From: an uncultured Roseobacter sp.
GTDB lineage: Bacteria; Pseudomonadota; Alphaproteobacteria; Rhodobacterales; Rhodobacteraceae
NCBI RefSeq assembly: GCF_947491795.1
Contig: NZ_CANLKW010000011.1
Coordinates: 1 to 45,727 of the forward strand
Reading direction: 5' to 3'
Length of the DNA: 45,727 bases
Of this stretch, positions 31,265 through 40,385 are shown piece by piece. Made by a program: the position numbers and the translations under genes. Under the pieces are notes generated by a model. It saw only the letters and a program-made list of their open reading frames with translations, did not search any database and was not told where the DNA came from. Every line of letters begins with the position of its first letter. Positions within the stretch are counted from its first letter, which is position 1.

Positions 31265-34009
31265 TTACACAGGTACCATAAGCATAACTGCACGCCGCAG
31301 GCCTGCGGCTGTCGCTATGGATAGGCCGGCGTCACCAATAACCATTCCCCCTGGTGTTGGCGCGATGGACGTACCCCCGAAGTAGGTGGCCCAAATTCCG
31401 CCCTCTCCTCGAACGCCAAACGATCCGCTCGCGGACCAAATCACTGTCGTTTCGCTTTCCACGTAACTACGTTGCTCGCCTTCGGTAATGATTGCCTCTC
31501 CGTCGAGGCGCAGGATCAACCAACCGCCCCCCGTTGCAACAGGTCTCCGCAGCTTGTTCAAAAGCAGATCAACGGGTCCGAACCGCCAGCATGCTCGGAT
31601 GCGCACACCGGACGAAAACCCAACCAAAGTATGGGGGCGGAAGACGAAGACCTCTCCCGGTAACAAACGAACGGCGCACAAACGACGCCCCATTCCTGTG
31701 GTGAGAATGAAACTACCATCTCCACGCCGGTATCGGCGAAAGAATGGGCTTGTTGGATGGCGCGTCCATCCCGTAAGCAGACCCCTGAGAAATAGTCCGA
31801 AGGTCGGCGCTGGCCGGAAACTTGCTGCTACCTGACGGCTTTTTACATTAGCGAAGGATCCGACGAACAGAGCATCGTCATCAAGACTGAGGTTTAGTGT
31901 CCCGTTCTCAGGTGCCGTGATGACCCGGTTCTCCAACTTTCTGACATCGTTGGTCGAAGACATTAAACCTTTGTTGAAACCTCTAACACGATAGACGTTT
32001 CGTAAATAAACATAGCCGAAGCTTTTGAATATTGCTGCAATTAGGACCAAGACCGCAATGTGATAGGTGACGTCTGCGTAGCGGAACGCAACCCAAAACG
32101 CCCGGTCTGTTTCTGCTCTTAACCATGCTACGTAAATCTCGACCGCTTCTGTTACCGCCGCCTCTGCTGCTGCGCTACCGGAGTCAACTTCGGATGCCAT
32201 ATCTTCCAGTCGGGCTGTGAGTTGGCTTTCCGCGAAAGCTCGTGCTCGCTGGTAGCGATTGTCTAGAAAGCTCTTGCCGCCGTCGCTGAGACGACACCGG
32301 ACATGCCACCATCTGCATCCCCCTTCGATGTCAAACACACGATTAAGGCCTCGGTCAGTCTCGGCTTCTGTTTGTTCGGCACGCTTGACAGACAGGTAAT
32401 TCGGTATTGCGTTTTGAAAGATGCGACCGGCTTCGTTCGCTGCCCAATCTGTTCCCGATCGAGCACCGTCTCCGCCATCCTCTACAGCTGCAATGGCATT
32501 GCGGCGTATCGTTTCGAAGTGATATCTGACGGCGCGTTCAGTGTCTCTCTCTAGCGAACGTGGTGTGCATGAACCATCGATCTCGTTCGTAAAGAGAAGG
32601 CGCCCTTGCACATCGCATTCGCGGCTTTCTAACATTTCAGAGTCGGCGCTTTGGTCTGCGTAGAGCGGGTTCGTCATATGCCGCCAGAGCAGATCTGTCG
32701 CAAAGGACACGCCGATCAGGATCGCAATCAACGGAAGGCATTGCACCGCCGTACGTGCCAACAATGTGCGGACTTCGCCCTTCGGAACGTTATACCATAG
32801 ATGCCGGTTAGCGAGTGCGTAGAGACGCACCACACGCACTGTCAGAAGGATCGCCGTCGCAGAAGTCGCAGCAGCTCCGATGTACAAAAGTATCGATAAA
32901 TCAAGCTCGTCGTTGCTATGGGCGGGATACCATAGAGCGATGCCGATTACCGATAGGACAGAAGCCAGCATCGCAGGGACGACGATATGACCTTCGCGCA
33001 GAACGAGTACGGCCGTCGCTGCCGCTAACGTTATGGCGATTGAGACGATCAGCGTAGCGCTTGCAAGGCGCGCCTGCGATTGTGCATCTTGCAGAACCGA
33101 GCGCGCGGCGAGGGAATTGGCCAAAATAGCGCGGCGACCGTTTGCGTTAGAGATTTCCGCTAAGACTTCGTCCGCCAGCACATCTACTTCGGCACGGCGA
33201 TCTATGGCTCTTTGCAACGAGACCTCCGCACCATTTCTGCTCACGCCTGTCTCAGTTACGCACCTTTCCCTCATCTGCCTAATGATACTCCGCGCCACTA
33301 TATTGTTGTCGCCCCGAAGAAATCGAAGGTCGCCAGAGTTAAGAGCTTCACGACCGAAATCTCTCGTGTCGCATGCCTCTGCTGCTACGGATGCTTGGCG
33401 CAGACTTTCTTGTGCGGAATTCACAGCGTCTCGTGCCGCAGCTTGATCGGGTAAACGAGTTTGTAGTTCTCGGATTTCTCGCTCTGTTGCGCCCGAAATT
33501 CCGGATTTCAGCAAATCGAGCATGCGCCTAAAATCGCTGTAGCCAACGAACTCGTCTAACCCACTGCTATCGAATACGCGCCCAATATCCCTAACGGCTA
33601 CCATTTCTTCTGCAATGGCAGTTTGAAGCGCTTGATCGGAGGCTATGGCGTCTATTTCAGCCGCGCTGCTCTCTGTGCGGGTGCTGGCCATGCGCGCCTC
33701 CAGCGCGACGCTACGAGCCAGCAAATCGGTAGAAAGGTCGATCATTTGAGGCGGCGTAATAGCGAACCCGAGTAATGGAACCGCCAGAAGCCCGGACCAT
33801 GCTCTATGTGTGCGCCACGCAGCGATAAATGCAGCCACCGCGATCAAGAACCAAATCCATTGGGCTGATGGTGAAACAAAACTGCTCGCCCACGGCGTTG
33901 CTATGTGCCAAGCAGGACCCAGTGCTGGCCACGCTGCCGTCAGAATGATCGCCGCGAGTGCCGCGCCCAAAGCGATTGGCAGAAACAAACGGGACACGGA
34001 TACAATCAT
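31265..34009 (-). CDS. Large multi-pass membrane protein with AIM24-like C-terminal domain
   Basis: 914 residues, family not recognised as a whole. There are N-terminal membrane helices (about 7-27, 48-66), a long helical extracytoplasmic region (about 90-315, six Cys overall, AARDAVNSAQESLRQASVAA), a second membrane cluster (about 318-440), a second soluble helical region (about 445-640) and a last helix near 650. The C-terminal 220 residues (LNLSLDDDALFVGSFANVKS ... CAVRLLPGEVFVFRPHTLVG, WLILRLDGEAIITE) resemble an AIM24-like beta domain (PF01987), a fold linked to membrane-surface assemblies; this is a by-eye match. It is a lone gene between two copies of a 101-bp direct repeat. Confidence 0.68.
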   Translation of the reverse strand: MIVSVSRLFLPIALGAALAAIILTAAWPALGPAWHIATPWASSFVSPSAQWIWFLIAVAAFIAAWRTHRAWSGLLAVPLLGFAITPPQMIDLSTDLLARSVALEARMASTRTESSAAEIDAIASDQALQTAIAEEMVAVRDIGRVFDSSGLDEFVGYSDFRRMLDLLKSGISGATEREIRELQTRLPDQAAARDAVNSAQESLRQASVAAEACDTRDFGREALNSGDLRFLRGDNNIVARSIIRQMRERCVTETGVSRNGAEVSLQRAIDRRAEVDVLADEVLAEISNANGRRAILANSLAARSVLQDAQSQARLASATLIVSIAITLAAATAVLVLREGHIVVPAMLASVLSVIGIALWYPAHSNDELDLSILLYIGAAATSATAILLTVRVVRLYALANRHLWYNVPKGEVRTLLARTAVQCLPLIAILIGVSFATDLLWRHMTNPLYADQSADSEMLESRECDVQGRLLFTNEIDGSCTPRSLERDTERAVRYHFETIRRNAIAAVEDGGDGARSGTDWAANEAGRIFQNAIPNYLSVKRAEQTEAETDRGLNRVFDIEGGCRWWHVRCRLSDGGKSFLDNRYQRARAFAESQLTARLEDMASEVDSGSAAAEAAVTEAVEIYVAWLRAETDRAFWVAFRYADVTYHIAVLVLIAAIFKSFGYVYLRNVYRVRGFNKGLMSSTNDVRKLENRVITAPENGTLNLSLDDDALFVGSFANVKSRQVAASFRPAPTFGLFLRGLLTGWTRHPTSPFFRRYRRGDGSFILTTGMGRRLCAVRLLPGEVFVFRPHTLVGFSSGVRIRACWRFGPVDLLLNKLRRPVATGGGWLILRLDGEAIITEGEQRSYVESETTVIWSASGSFGVRGEGGIWATYFGGTSIAPTPGGMVIGDAGLSIATAAGLRRAVMLMVPV

Positions 34010-34334
34010 GAACCTGATACTTTCTCATGCGTGCGCGTAAGTCTACTGTAAGTAGATGTTTAGGTAGCGCCTGTTTCAGAAGCGAATTTCCGTGGGACAC
34101 GTGCAATAGCCAACGCGCCAAAAACGGTTTTTTTCACAAGCGATCCTGGCCCCAACATCGTTGAAAAAACTTGTGCCACAACCCCTTGGCAAAACTGCTT
34201 TAGATTTATCACGTTTTTGGCAAGTGCCAAGGAGCGAACATTGGTGCAAAGTGCAGCATCTGGCAAAAGGGGCTCTCTTCAGACCTCGGGCGCAGCGCTG
34301 CATCTGCTCAATCACGCTCCCGGCGAGCGGCACG

Positions 34335-34435
34335 CGGCCCTTACCAGTCATTCATCGTACCTGACTGCGCCTCAGTGTAGCTTCGCTGAACCGGCCATTC
34401 GCTGCACCCTCAAAATTCTAGCGCGACCCGGGGTC
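34335..34435 (+). repeat. 101-bp direct repeat, right copy
   Basis: Nearly identical to 30871-30971 (about five substitutions). The 475-base gap 34010-34484 around it shows no gene; its left part holds only scattered short frames. Confidence 0.85.
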
Positions 34436-34484
34436 GGAAGGGCGGACTTTGCTTCCGTTCGCTTTCTCGAACCGAAGGTCTGCT

Positions 34485-35348
34485 TCACTCGAATTCAGAC
34501 GCAATCCAATCAACGACCCGCTTGATGCGTGTCTGGCGCAGATGGTCTTTTGACCATGAGATATAGAGCCCATCATCAGAGGGATCGGGATCAACCCAAA
34601 CCTTCACCAGTTTCTTAGACCGAAGTTCATTCTCCACCATGTAGGTCGGCGCGATTGCGATGCCGTGACCACCGATAGCTGCATCGAGAGCCAAGGCAGA
34701 TCGGTCGAAGTTGAGTAGCTTGTGCGTGTCGCCATACCCGGTTTTACGTATCAGCTTTTCCCACCGCTGGTGCGCATCCTGAAGGAGCGGTAGCGTCAGC
34801 AGCGTCTCCAGTCCGATCGGCCAATCTGGTCGAAGGAAATCAGGACTGCATACGGCAACTAGGCGGATATCGGTCAAGCGACGAGATACGTGAGCTGTAT
34901 TTGTGTCATGTGCTCTACCAGGCCAGATTGCGATCTCGTTCCGGCCTAGACTGCGCGCCAGAACCTGCTCGTGGACCTGTGTGGTCAGGGATACGTTTGG
35001 GAACTTGGCCGCGAAAGCGTTCATCCGGGGCATCAGCCACTTCGTTGCGGTGGAAGACCCAAGGTGTAGCGTGACGCGATCACCTTGTTCGCCGATGCTC
35101 ACCAACGCGGTATCAATGATCGCGAGGGCTTCTTGCATGGCTGCATGGCAGCGCTCGCCTTCCGGTGTCAGCGAGACACCGCGTGCGCCGCGCACGAAAA
35201 GAACCACTCCCAGCTCGATTTCGAGCTGCTTGATCCGCTGTGAGACTGCGCCACGCGAAAGGCTCAGCTCCTCAGCCGCGCGTTGCAGGTTCCCGTGCAA
35301 TGCGACGGCAGAGAACACCCGGAGCGCGTTCAGGTTTACGTTCTTCAT
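34485..35348 (-). CDS. LysR-family regulator (GcvA-like)
   Basis: 287 residues. The N-terminus NLNALRVFSAVALHGNLQRA, AEELSLSRGAVSQRIKQLEI and ELGVVLFVRGARGVSLTPEG is the GcvA-type helix-turn-helix, followed by an effector domain from TLHLGSSTATKWLMPRMNAF to the usual length. The GcvA branch often regulates amino-acid or beta-lactamase genes, but many members simply control the divergent neighbour. Here that neighbour is a tandem GNAT acetyltransferase 124 bases away, with a short dyad at 35373-35390 between them. Confidence 0.88.
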   Translation of the reverse strand: MKNVNLNALRVFSAVALHGNLQRAAEELSLSRGAVSQRIKQLEIELGVVLFVRGARGVSLTPEGERCHAAMQEALAIIDTALVSIGEQGDRVTLHLGSSTATKWLMPRMNAFAAKFPNVSLTTQVHEQVLARSLGRNEIAIWPGRAHDTNTAHVSRRLTDIRLVAVCSPDFLRPDWPIGLETLLTLPLLQDAHQRWEKLIRKTGYGDTHKLLNFDRSALALDAAIGGHGIAIAPTYMVENELRSKKLVKVWVDPDPSDDGLYISWSKDHLRQTRIKRVVDWIASEFE

Positions 35349-35372
35349 TTGGTGCCTCGAAGGCGGTAGTTT

Positions 35373-35390
35373 TTCTAAACGCTGATAGAA
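35373..35390. promoter_or_regulatory. Weak LysR-type dyad
   Basis: TTCTA-N8-TAGAA lies 25 bases upstream of the LysR start and 82 bases upstream of the GNAT start. Arms are only 5 bp, so this is a tentative operator. Confidence 0.3.
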
Positions 35391-35472
35391 TTATCCGGCT
35401 TTGTCAATTTGGTGCATTCGGTCGATACAAGCGGGAAAGCAGCACCCAGCAAAAGCCAAGAGAGACCTAGCG

Positions 35473-36468
35473 ATGACGCAGACTATCCGACCAGCGACAC
35501 CCGACGACATACCACGCCTTGTCGAACTCCTCATGCTGGATGCGCAGGAACGCCATGCCGAGGATGCGATCCTTTGGAAGATGGCGGATGACGCGCCCGC
35601 ACAGATTGAAAAAGCGCTGGCTTTTGCTCTGACGGCAGAACAACAACTCTTTCGACAGTTTTGGCATGTCGCGGAGGATGGGGGTCAGATTTCGGGTGTC
35701 GTCCATGCGATGATGCTGCCTGTGCCCCCAATCTATGCGGGTCCGTTCGGCAAACCAGGACTGATCATGCCCGACTCCTTCATTCCAGCCGATGCACCGA
35801 ATGGCACAGTTAATGGCCTACTGACCGCAGCAGAGGACGCCCTTCACGAAGCCGGTGCCAGGATCAAACTGGCATCCTACGTGGCGGACGAAGCTTGGCG
35901 AACCGCGTTTGAGGCAAGCGGCTATGAGCCTCTGACGCTCTACCTGTCGCGCAGTGACCTTGGCAATAAGGGAATGCCCGCCGGTGTTCGGCAAGCGACG
36001 GAAGTCGATGTTCTTGGTATCGTAGCCCGCAGCGCCAAGAACCGTCAGGTTCTCTATGACATCGACCCGTTCTGGGAAGTCCATCCCGAAGCTGATCAAC
36101 GTTTTTCGGCCTGGATGACGCGGAGCCTGACCCTGCGGGATCGCGAAATAATGGTTCTGGAGTCGGCTGATTGTCTGGAAGGCTATGTAATTGCACAGCC
36201 TGCATCCCGTCTGCACTTTCCCCCGGCTCATGACATAACTGGCACGGGTGTCATAGATGATTACTACCACCCCGAGATGGCCAACCCTGTCGCACTGGAA
36301 CGTGGCATGAAGGGGGCAGGCGCATTGCTACGTGCCGCAGAGGCTTCTTTCGCGAACCGGGGAATGGGGGCCGCGTTTGTCGTCTGCCCGGCAGGCTGGA
36401 AATCAAAGATCGATCTGCTGGAAGCCGCCGGTTACGAGACAGCAATGGTTTGGTGCATCAAGCGCTAG
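35473..36468 (+). CDS. Tandem GNAT acetyltransferase
   Basis: 331 residues, about twice a single GNAT domain. The first half begins MTQTIRPATPDDIPRLVELL, the usual GNAT opening, and ends FEASGYEPLTLYLSR, the usual closing strand. The second half begins at VRQATEVDVLGIVARSA, includes MVLESADCLEGYVIAQPAS, AGALLRAAEASFANRGMGAA as the acetyl-CoA helix region, and ends LLEAAGYETAMVWCIKR. The canonical Q/RxxGxG/A pyrophosphate loop is weak in both halves; FANRGMGAAF is the closest. The start follows the conserved N-terminus. It is divergent from a GcvA-like LysR regulator. The substrate is unknown. Confidence 0.82.
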   Translation: MTQTIRPATPDDIPRLVELLMLDAQERHAEDAILWKMADDAPAQIEKALAFALTAEQQLFRQFWHVAEDGGQISGVVHAMMLPVPPIYAGPFGKPGLIMPDSFIPADAPNGTVNGLLTAAEDALHEAGARIKLASYVADEAWRTAFEASGYEPLTLYLSRSDLGNKGMPAGVRQATEVDVLGIVARSAKNRQVLYDIDPFWEVHPEADQRFSAWMTRSLTLRDREIMVLESADCLEGYVIAQPASRLHFPPAHDITGTGVIDDYYHPEMANPVALERGMKGAGALLRAAEASFANRGMGAAFVVCPAGWKSKIDLLEAAGYETAMVWCIKR

Positions 36469-36483
36469 GCATTCGCTACGCTG

Positions 36484-36632
36484 CCATTCGGTCAGGCCCC
36501 AGCATCGGCGAAATTGGGCTCGAAGCTGAAATTGGCATCGCGCCAAACCATTCGCTCCTACTATTTGTACCTGTCGGTGTCGGCTATGCGGGACGAAGTG
36601 CGCTTTCGCTGCGCTTGCACCAATGTCGACTT
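36484..36632 (+). repeat. Dispersed intergenic repeat copy, composite
   Basis: The left part CCAGCATCGGCGAAATTGGG with CTCGAAGCTGAA resembles the leading block of other copies. The right part (36581-36632, GGCTATGCGGGACGAAGTGC, CGCTTGCACCAATGTCGACT) matches the block at 30971-31023. Confidence 0.55.
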
Positions 36633-36644
36633 TGTATCCCTGTT

Positions 36645-37304
36645 CTACCAAAGCCCGACAACTTGCGCCCCGGCTATGAGATCACTGGCGATATAGTGCC
36701 CGAGCTTGAGCAGTTCGGCATCCGGGGCGACGATGTCGGGTATCTGCACTGTAATGAGTCCGGCTGCATGAGCTGCTCGGACACCGTTGGGTGAATCTTC
36801 GAATGCGACGCAGTTCGCCGGATCGTGACCCAAACGTGCGGTAGCACAAAGGTAGATATCCGGAGCAGGCTTGCTTGCCGCAACCTGATCGCCACCTACG
36901 ACATTTGGAAAAAGCGTACCGAGCCCCGCTCGCTCGAGGTGAAGATGCGCCTTTTCCGTGCCGGTACTAGTAGCAATAATATAAGGAATTTCTCGCTCCT
37001 GCAGATGTTCTGCCAACGTGCGCACCCCAGGTTTGACGGGGATGCAGTCTGCGAGACGTTCCGTAACTTTATCATCCCAGGCGGCATCAAATTCTTCCAG
37101 CGTGACGTGTCCCGAAAGCCCTTCGGCTAACAGTTGGCGTCCCAACGCACGGTTCGTGCCAACTAACCGTCTGAAAAGGTCATCATCTTGCCGCAATCCG
37201 AGACCTGCAAGAGCTGTGCGGAAACCCTCGAAGTATACTTGTTCGGTATCGAGCAAGAGCCCGTCCATATCGAATACAACTGCTTGCAGAGTTGGACGAT
37301 GCAT
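36645..37304 (-). CDS. HAD-superfamily phosphatase (subfamily IA, phosphoglycolate/beta-PGM-like)
   Basis: 219 residues, normal for the family. Motif I is VVFDMDGLLLDTE (nucleophile Asp11, acid/base Asp13), motif II is IIATSTGTEKAH, motif III is the Lys in VAASKPAPDIY and motif IV is VAFEDSPNGV. The alpha-helical cap lies between motif I and motif II (about residues 16-85), as in C1-cap HADs. It removes phosphate from, or moves it on, a small metabolite such as a sugar phosphate; the natural substrate cannot be read from sequence. It is a single gene flanked by repeat copies on both sides. Confidence 0.9.
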   Translation of the reverse strand: MHRPTLQAVVFDMDGLLLDTEQVYFEGFRTALAGLGLRQDDDLFRRLVGTNRALGRQLLAEGLSGHVTLEEFDAAWDDKVTERLADCIPVKPGVRTLAEHLQEREIPYIIATSTGTEKAHLHLERAGLGTLFPNVVGGDQVAASKPAPDIYLCATARLGHDPANCVAFEDSPNGVRAAHAAGLITVQIPDIVAPDAELLKLGHYIASDLIAGAQVVGLW

Positions 37305-37362
37305 GAAGGATGACCCCGGTTACTTTGTTCAGTTTTAGCAAACAGCCGACATTCGTACGGAT

Positions 37363-37456
37363 TGCAGCATCGGTAACTATGGGCTCAAAAGCGGACCTTG
37401 GCCCCGCGCCGCACCTGGCCGCTACCGGAGCAAGCTTCCGGATGCTCGCGGCCCTT
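37363..37456 (+). repeat. Dispersed intergenic repeat copy (long GC-rich type)
   Basis: It pairs with 25427-25520: GCAGCATCGGTAACTATGGG, AAGCGGACCTTGGCCCCGCG, GCCGCTACCGGAGCAAGCTT, GCTCGCGGCCCTTAG. Further family blocks follow at 37480-37520 (CGCAGTGCAGCTTTACCGAA, CCGGACTTTCACTCCC). The 300-base gap 37305-37604 is largely made of these repeats. Confidence 0.7.
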
Positions 37457-37604
37457 AGGAGACATTCATCTCGCAAGCCTACGCCGCAGTGCAGCTTTAC
37501 CGAACCGGACTTTCACTCCCGGACATCGTTAGCCTCTGACACATGCATCCTATTCCATATGAACCCTTTGGGACACGCAGCTAGTTAAGATCTGAGGCGT
37601 CTTG

Positions 37605-38147
37605 TCATTGCGAGATGATATTACGAGCAATCAGTGTGTATTCGAATGCAGGAAACTTCGTTCCATAGACATCCGTGTAAGTGACTGTGACGACAGTATC
37701 ATCAAGCTTCGTTCTCAGGGCTTGAGATCTGATCTGAGTTGCAATGTTCTCGGGGTCGGGATCAAAGTACAATAGTCTCTGTGCACTCCCAGATGAAACT
37801 GCGCTTTCTGCATCTAGTTCGAAAATTACTATCTCGCCTGCAGTACCTTCGGAAAAGCTGTCGGGGTCGATTACCGTGTTAGCGACTGTACCGTCCTTAT
37901 ATTCGTAGCTGACCTCAATGAGGACCATCGGGCCTGTGCCCACATTCTCCAAGTCTATATGAAGGTCATCAGAGGTCTGCGTGAACAAAATAGTTGGGAT
38001 CGGTCTGACCGAAAGCTTCATATGTTTCCGCTGTGTCATATCGGAAGAAACGGACACGAAAACTGCTGCCACTGATGCCAACATTGCTCCTAGAGCGATC
38101 CACCTATCAGTCGTCATATTTGTATGCCTATCCTGTTTTTTGAGCAT
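37605..38147 (-). CDS. Unknown small membrane-anchored protein
   Basis: 180 residues. One membrane helix near the N-terminus (WIALGAMLASVAAVFVSVSS) is followed by an extracytoplasmic beta-rich domain: MKLSVRPIPTILFTQ, DDLHIDLENVGTGPMVLIEV, then SYEYKDGTVAN and VVTVTYTDVYGTKFPAFEYT. The strand order suggests an immunoglobulin-like sandwich. It has no Cys. Two starts are possible: 38147, with GGGAAG upstream, and 38117 (MTTDRW), with AGGATAGG upstream. Topology resembles the unknown protein at 6644-7777. Function unknown; it is solitary and fairly AT-rich. Confidence 0.6.
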   Translation of the reverse strand: MLKKQDRHTNMTTDRWIALGAMLASVAAVFVSVSSDMTQRKHMKLSVRPIPTILFTQTSDDLHIDLENVGTGPMVLIEVSYEYKDGTVANTVIDPDSFSEGTAGEIVIFELDAESAVSSGSAQRLLYFDPDPENIATQIRSQALRTKLDDTVVTVTYTDVYGTKFPAFEYTLIARNIISQ

Positions 38148-38204
38148 TGCAACTTCCCAAAATCCTTACAAGCGGCCCAATCCGGAATTTGAGCGGTGGT
38201 TGGG

Positions 38205-38290
38205 CATGCTGCGATGCGGCCCGTCGTACCAGCCATTCGCTGCGCAAGCAAAATCAGGAGACAGGCGAACTAGTGCAACGCGGGACAAAG
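38205..38290 (+). repeat. Dispersed intergenic repeat copy
   Basis: CATGCTGCGATGCGGCCCGT, CATTCGCTGCGCAAGCAAAA, AGGCGAACTAGTGCAACGCG and GGACAAAG occur in the same block order as in 8061-8150 and 19541-19630. Confidence 0.65.
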
Positions 38291-38313
38291 CTGACCTCCG
38301 GAACCTAACTCGA

Positions 38314-38778
38314 TTAGGTTCGCGCAATAGCTTTCGTCATGAGGACTGTCTCTTCGTCTCCAAAGAAGTTCCGCGACTTTTCAATGAATCCCAAGGACGA
38401 GTAAAATTGCGTGGCAGAGAGTGAGGAAGAGACCTCAAGTGTTTCAATTCCGTCTCTCGCAGCGATCTTTGCAAGCTCACAAACCAAGGCAACACCAATC
38501 CCTCTTCGGTGCCAATCAGGTGCAACAAAAACTGATTTTAATTCAGCGCCCCGAATTGCCCCAGTGCCGACAATTTGCTCTCCGGCCAGAGCAACCAAAG
38601 TCTGTCTCTGCTGCAGCAGACCCGCAATTCTCTCTGTCGTGAAGTTCTGCAAAAGACGATTGATTTCGGCTCGCGGATAATCCTTCGCGTTGACCTGTTC
38701 AATAGCCTCGCGGATAACTCTGCCGACGCCTTCGGCATGCTCGATCGTAGCTGGTTTCAATGTGAGATAGTCGCTCAT
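38314..38778 (-). CDS. GNAT-family N-acetyltransferase
   Basis: 154 residues, one GNAT domain. It starts LTLKPATIEHAEGVGRVIRE. The central strand pair GEQIVGTGAIRGAELKSVFV leads into the acetyl-CoA loop APDWHRRGIGVALVCELAKI (R-R-G-I-G motif), followed by LEVSSSLSATQFYSSLGFIE, a standard motif B end. It transfers an acetyl group to an amine on a small molecule or protein; the acceptor is not predictable. It is close to YafP/Aac-like stand-alone acetyltransferases. It is a single gene, with the DnaB-like ATPase gene 163 bases upstream on the same strand, and that gap contains a GATGACGTCATC palindrome at 38875-38886. Confidence 0.9.
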   Translation of the reverse strand: MSDYLTLKPATIEHAEGVGRVIREAIEQVNAKDYPRAEINRLLQNFTTERIAGLLQQRQTLVALAGEQIVGTGAIRGAELKSVFVAPDWHRRGIGVALVCELAKIAARDGIETLEVSSSLSATQFYSSLGFIEKSRNFFGDEETVLMTKAIART

Positions 38779-38941
38779 TTAAAGACCTGGGTATCCGTTA
38801 TGATCCATGTCTCCTTGGGCTCCAACCAGACGTTCGTCTCCTAATTGTACTGTTCCGAGCTTCGCCAAGCCGACGATGACGTCATCTGTGTGGGACTTTG
38901 CGGGCATTCCGTGAATGTCCACAAAGTCCGTTAGGCTAGCC

Positions 38942-39655
38942 TTATGCGGCCTTCTCTATCTGGACGTTACCGTCATGCAGGAAGCACGTCTTATCGAAAA
39001 GAGACAGCTCAAGGGAGTTTGGCAGCCGTACATCCCCAAGGCCTGGCATGTCGCTGGACGACAGATCGAATGCGCGGTCGATCTGTGATATTAGAACCAC
39101 AATTGCCTCGTTTTCGACGGCAAATTTCTTGAGCGCTCTGACTTGGTCTTCAAGCGAAGGATTGCTGCGACGTTGATCCAAAAGCTGAAGGTAATCGATA
39201 ACGACCAGCGCCTTACCAGGTTCGTGATCGAGCCGTTCAATGATATAGGCCGCGCAGATATCGTCCGATGTGTCTACGACGGTCCGACGGGCCCCTGCAT
39301 CTTGGTCGAGGCAAAGTTTTGCAAACCGGTCCCAGACATCTGCTTCATTGTATTCCAATGAAAAAACATAGCTTTTGCGACTGTTTTTCTCAGCTAAAGC
39401 GGCCAGCTCCAGCCCAAGGAGTGTTTTGCCATGACCGGGACGCGCCCCGATCAACACCATATCGCCTGACCTGAGCTGGCTCATGATTTCTTTGGCTGGT
39501 GTCGCTTTGGAGGAGCTAGAAGCCAAGTGACTCCAGTCCTTGAAGCCTTCTTTGGCGGCAATCTGATCGAGAGCCTTGTGGAGCCTGATGTCATTCTCGC
39601 GGGCGAGCAGCTTTGCATGACGTTTAAGGGTGTAGATTGGGGATGAGAGTCTCAT
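38942..39655 (-). CDS. Short DnaB-like (RecA-fold) ATPase
   Basis: 237 residues. A 45-residue helical N-terminal segment (IYTLKRHAKLLARENDIRLH) leads into a DnaB C-terminal-type RecA fold: Walker A GARPGHGKT (70-78), the catalytic-Glu region YVFSLEYNEAD, Walker B ALVVIDYLQLLDQRR (149-163) and the sensor segment AIVVLISQIDR. Replicative DnaB is about 450-500 residues with its own N-terminal domain, so this lacks the helicase-loading domain and cannot be a normal replicative helicase. Short proteins of this form are often annotated as DNA helicase in this bacterial group; the role is unproven. It is divergent from the STAND ATPase gene. Confidence 0.82.
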   Translation of the reverse strand: MRLSSPIYTLKRHAKLLARENDIRLHKALDQIAAKEGFKDWSHLASSSSKATPAKEIMSQLRSGDMVLIGARPGHGKTLLGLELAALAEKNSRKSYVFSLEYNEADVWDRFAKLCLDQDAGARRTVVDTSDDICAAYIIERLDHEPGKALVVIDYLQLLDQRRSNPSLEDQVRALKKFAVENEAIVVLISQIDRAFDLSSSDMPGLGDVRLPNSLELSLFDKTCFLHDGNVQIEKAA

Positions 39656-40385
39656 CTTGAACCTCCGTTTGCGAGCGGTTTCCGCAATCCCTCCTTATGC
39701 GAATGCTCGAACAGGACAGGTTCGAATTGGTCTCGCTCCGCATGTTAAATGCTGCCCCAGTGGAGGGGGGAGGCCCGAGCAAGGCTGCAGATGCAGGATA
39801 TCCGGATCAACGGAAAGTCTCAATCGGTTTTTGGTCATTCGCTGCACGCCAACGAATGCTTAAGTGGTCTTACTGCGGACTTCGGGAGCAGCGCGGCGTT
39901 TTTAATGAAGTGGAAGTTAAGCCTGTTGAGGACGGCCCATTGCTGCCGTTGCCGACATAGTTGAGCGCCGCGGCGCAGCTTCACCAGACCGGACCTTCGC
40001 TGCGCCTGAATGATCCAGGTACCCGCGAATTCACGCATCGCGGACTTTGTTGCCGTTCGCTGCAGCTGCGCCAATGGCTCCTTACCGTATTTTCAAAGGC
40101 TAAGGAGAATCCTTTCCTTAGTGACTGCTTCGAATGGGTTTTGGCGCTTGCCGCGCTCTTCATGCCTTCGATATCATGTATCGAACCGGTTCATCGGCAT
40201 CTTGGCCAAATACGTCGCGGCGCAGCTTCGAAAACCTGTTGCCAAACCCACTGTATTTCCGAGCGCTTCCAACCTAGCGATTTTTTTTTGCCATTCGACG
40301 TGTTGGGCGATGCTTGCGATCGCTGCGCGCGTCAGAGTTCAGGACTTCGCTTTTGGTCATCACGATTTTTCGATAGTATTGCCAC
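39656..40385. other. Long intergenic stretch with repeat copies
   Basis: 730 bases without a supported gene between the DnaB-like and STAND genes. It holds a repeat copy at about 39933-40075: CGGCCCATTGCTGCCGTT (exact match to 2711-2728), GCAGCTTCACCAGACCGGAC, TTCGCTGCGCC, GCGGACTTTGTTGCCGTTCG. Other open frames here lack start signals. The right end carries the putative promoter of the STAND gene. Confidence 0.5.
40353..40379 (+). promoter_or_regulatory. Putative promoter of the STAND gene, possibly leaderless
   Basis: TTGGTC (40353-40358), a 15-base spacer and TAGTAT (40374-40379) resemble a -35/-10 pair with a short spacer. The -10-like box ends only 6 bases before the ATG at 40386 and no Shine-Dalgarno sequence precedes that ATG, so transcription may begin at or near the start codon. 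Confidence 0.35.
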
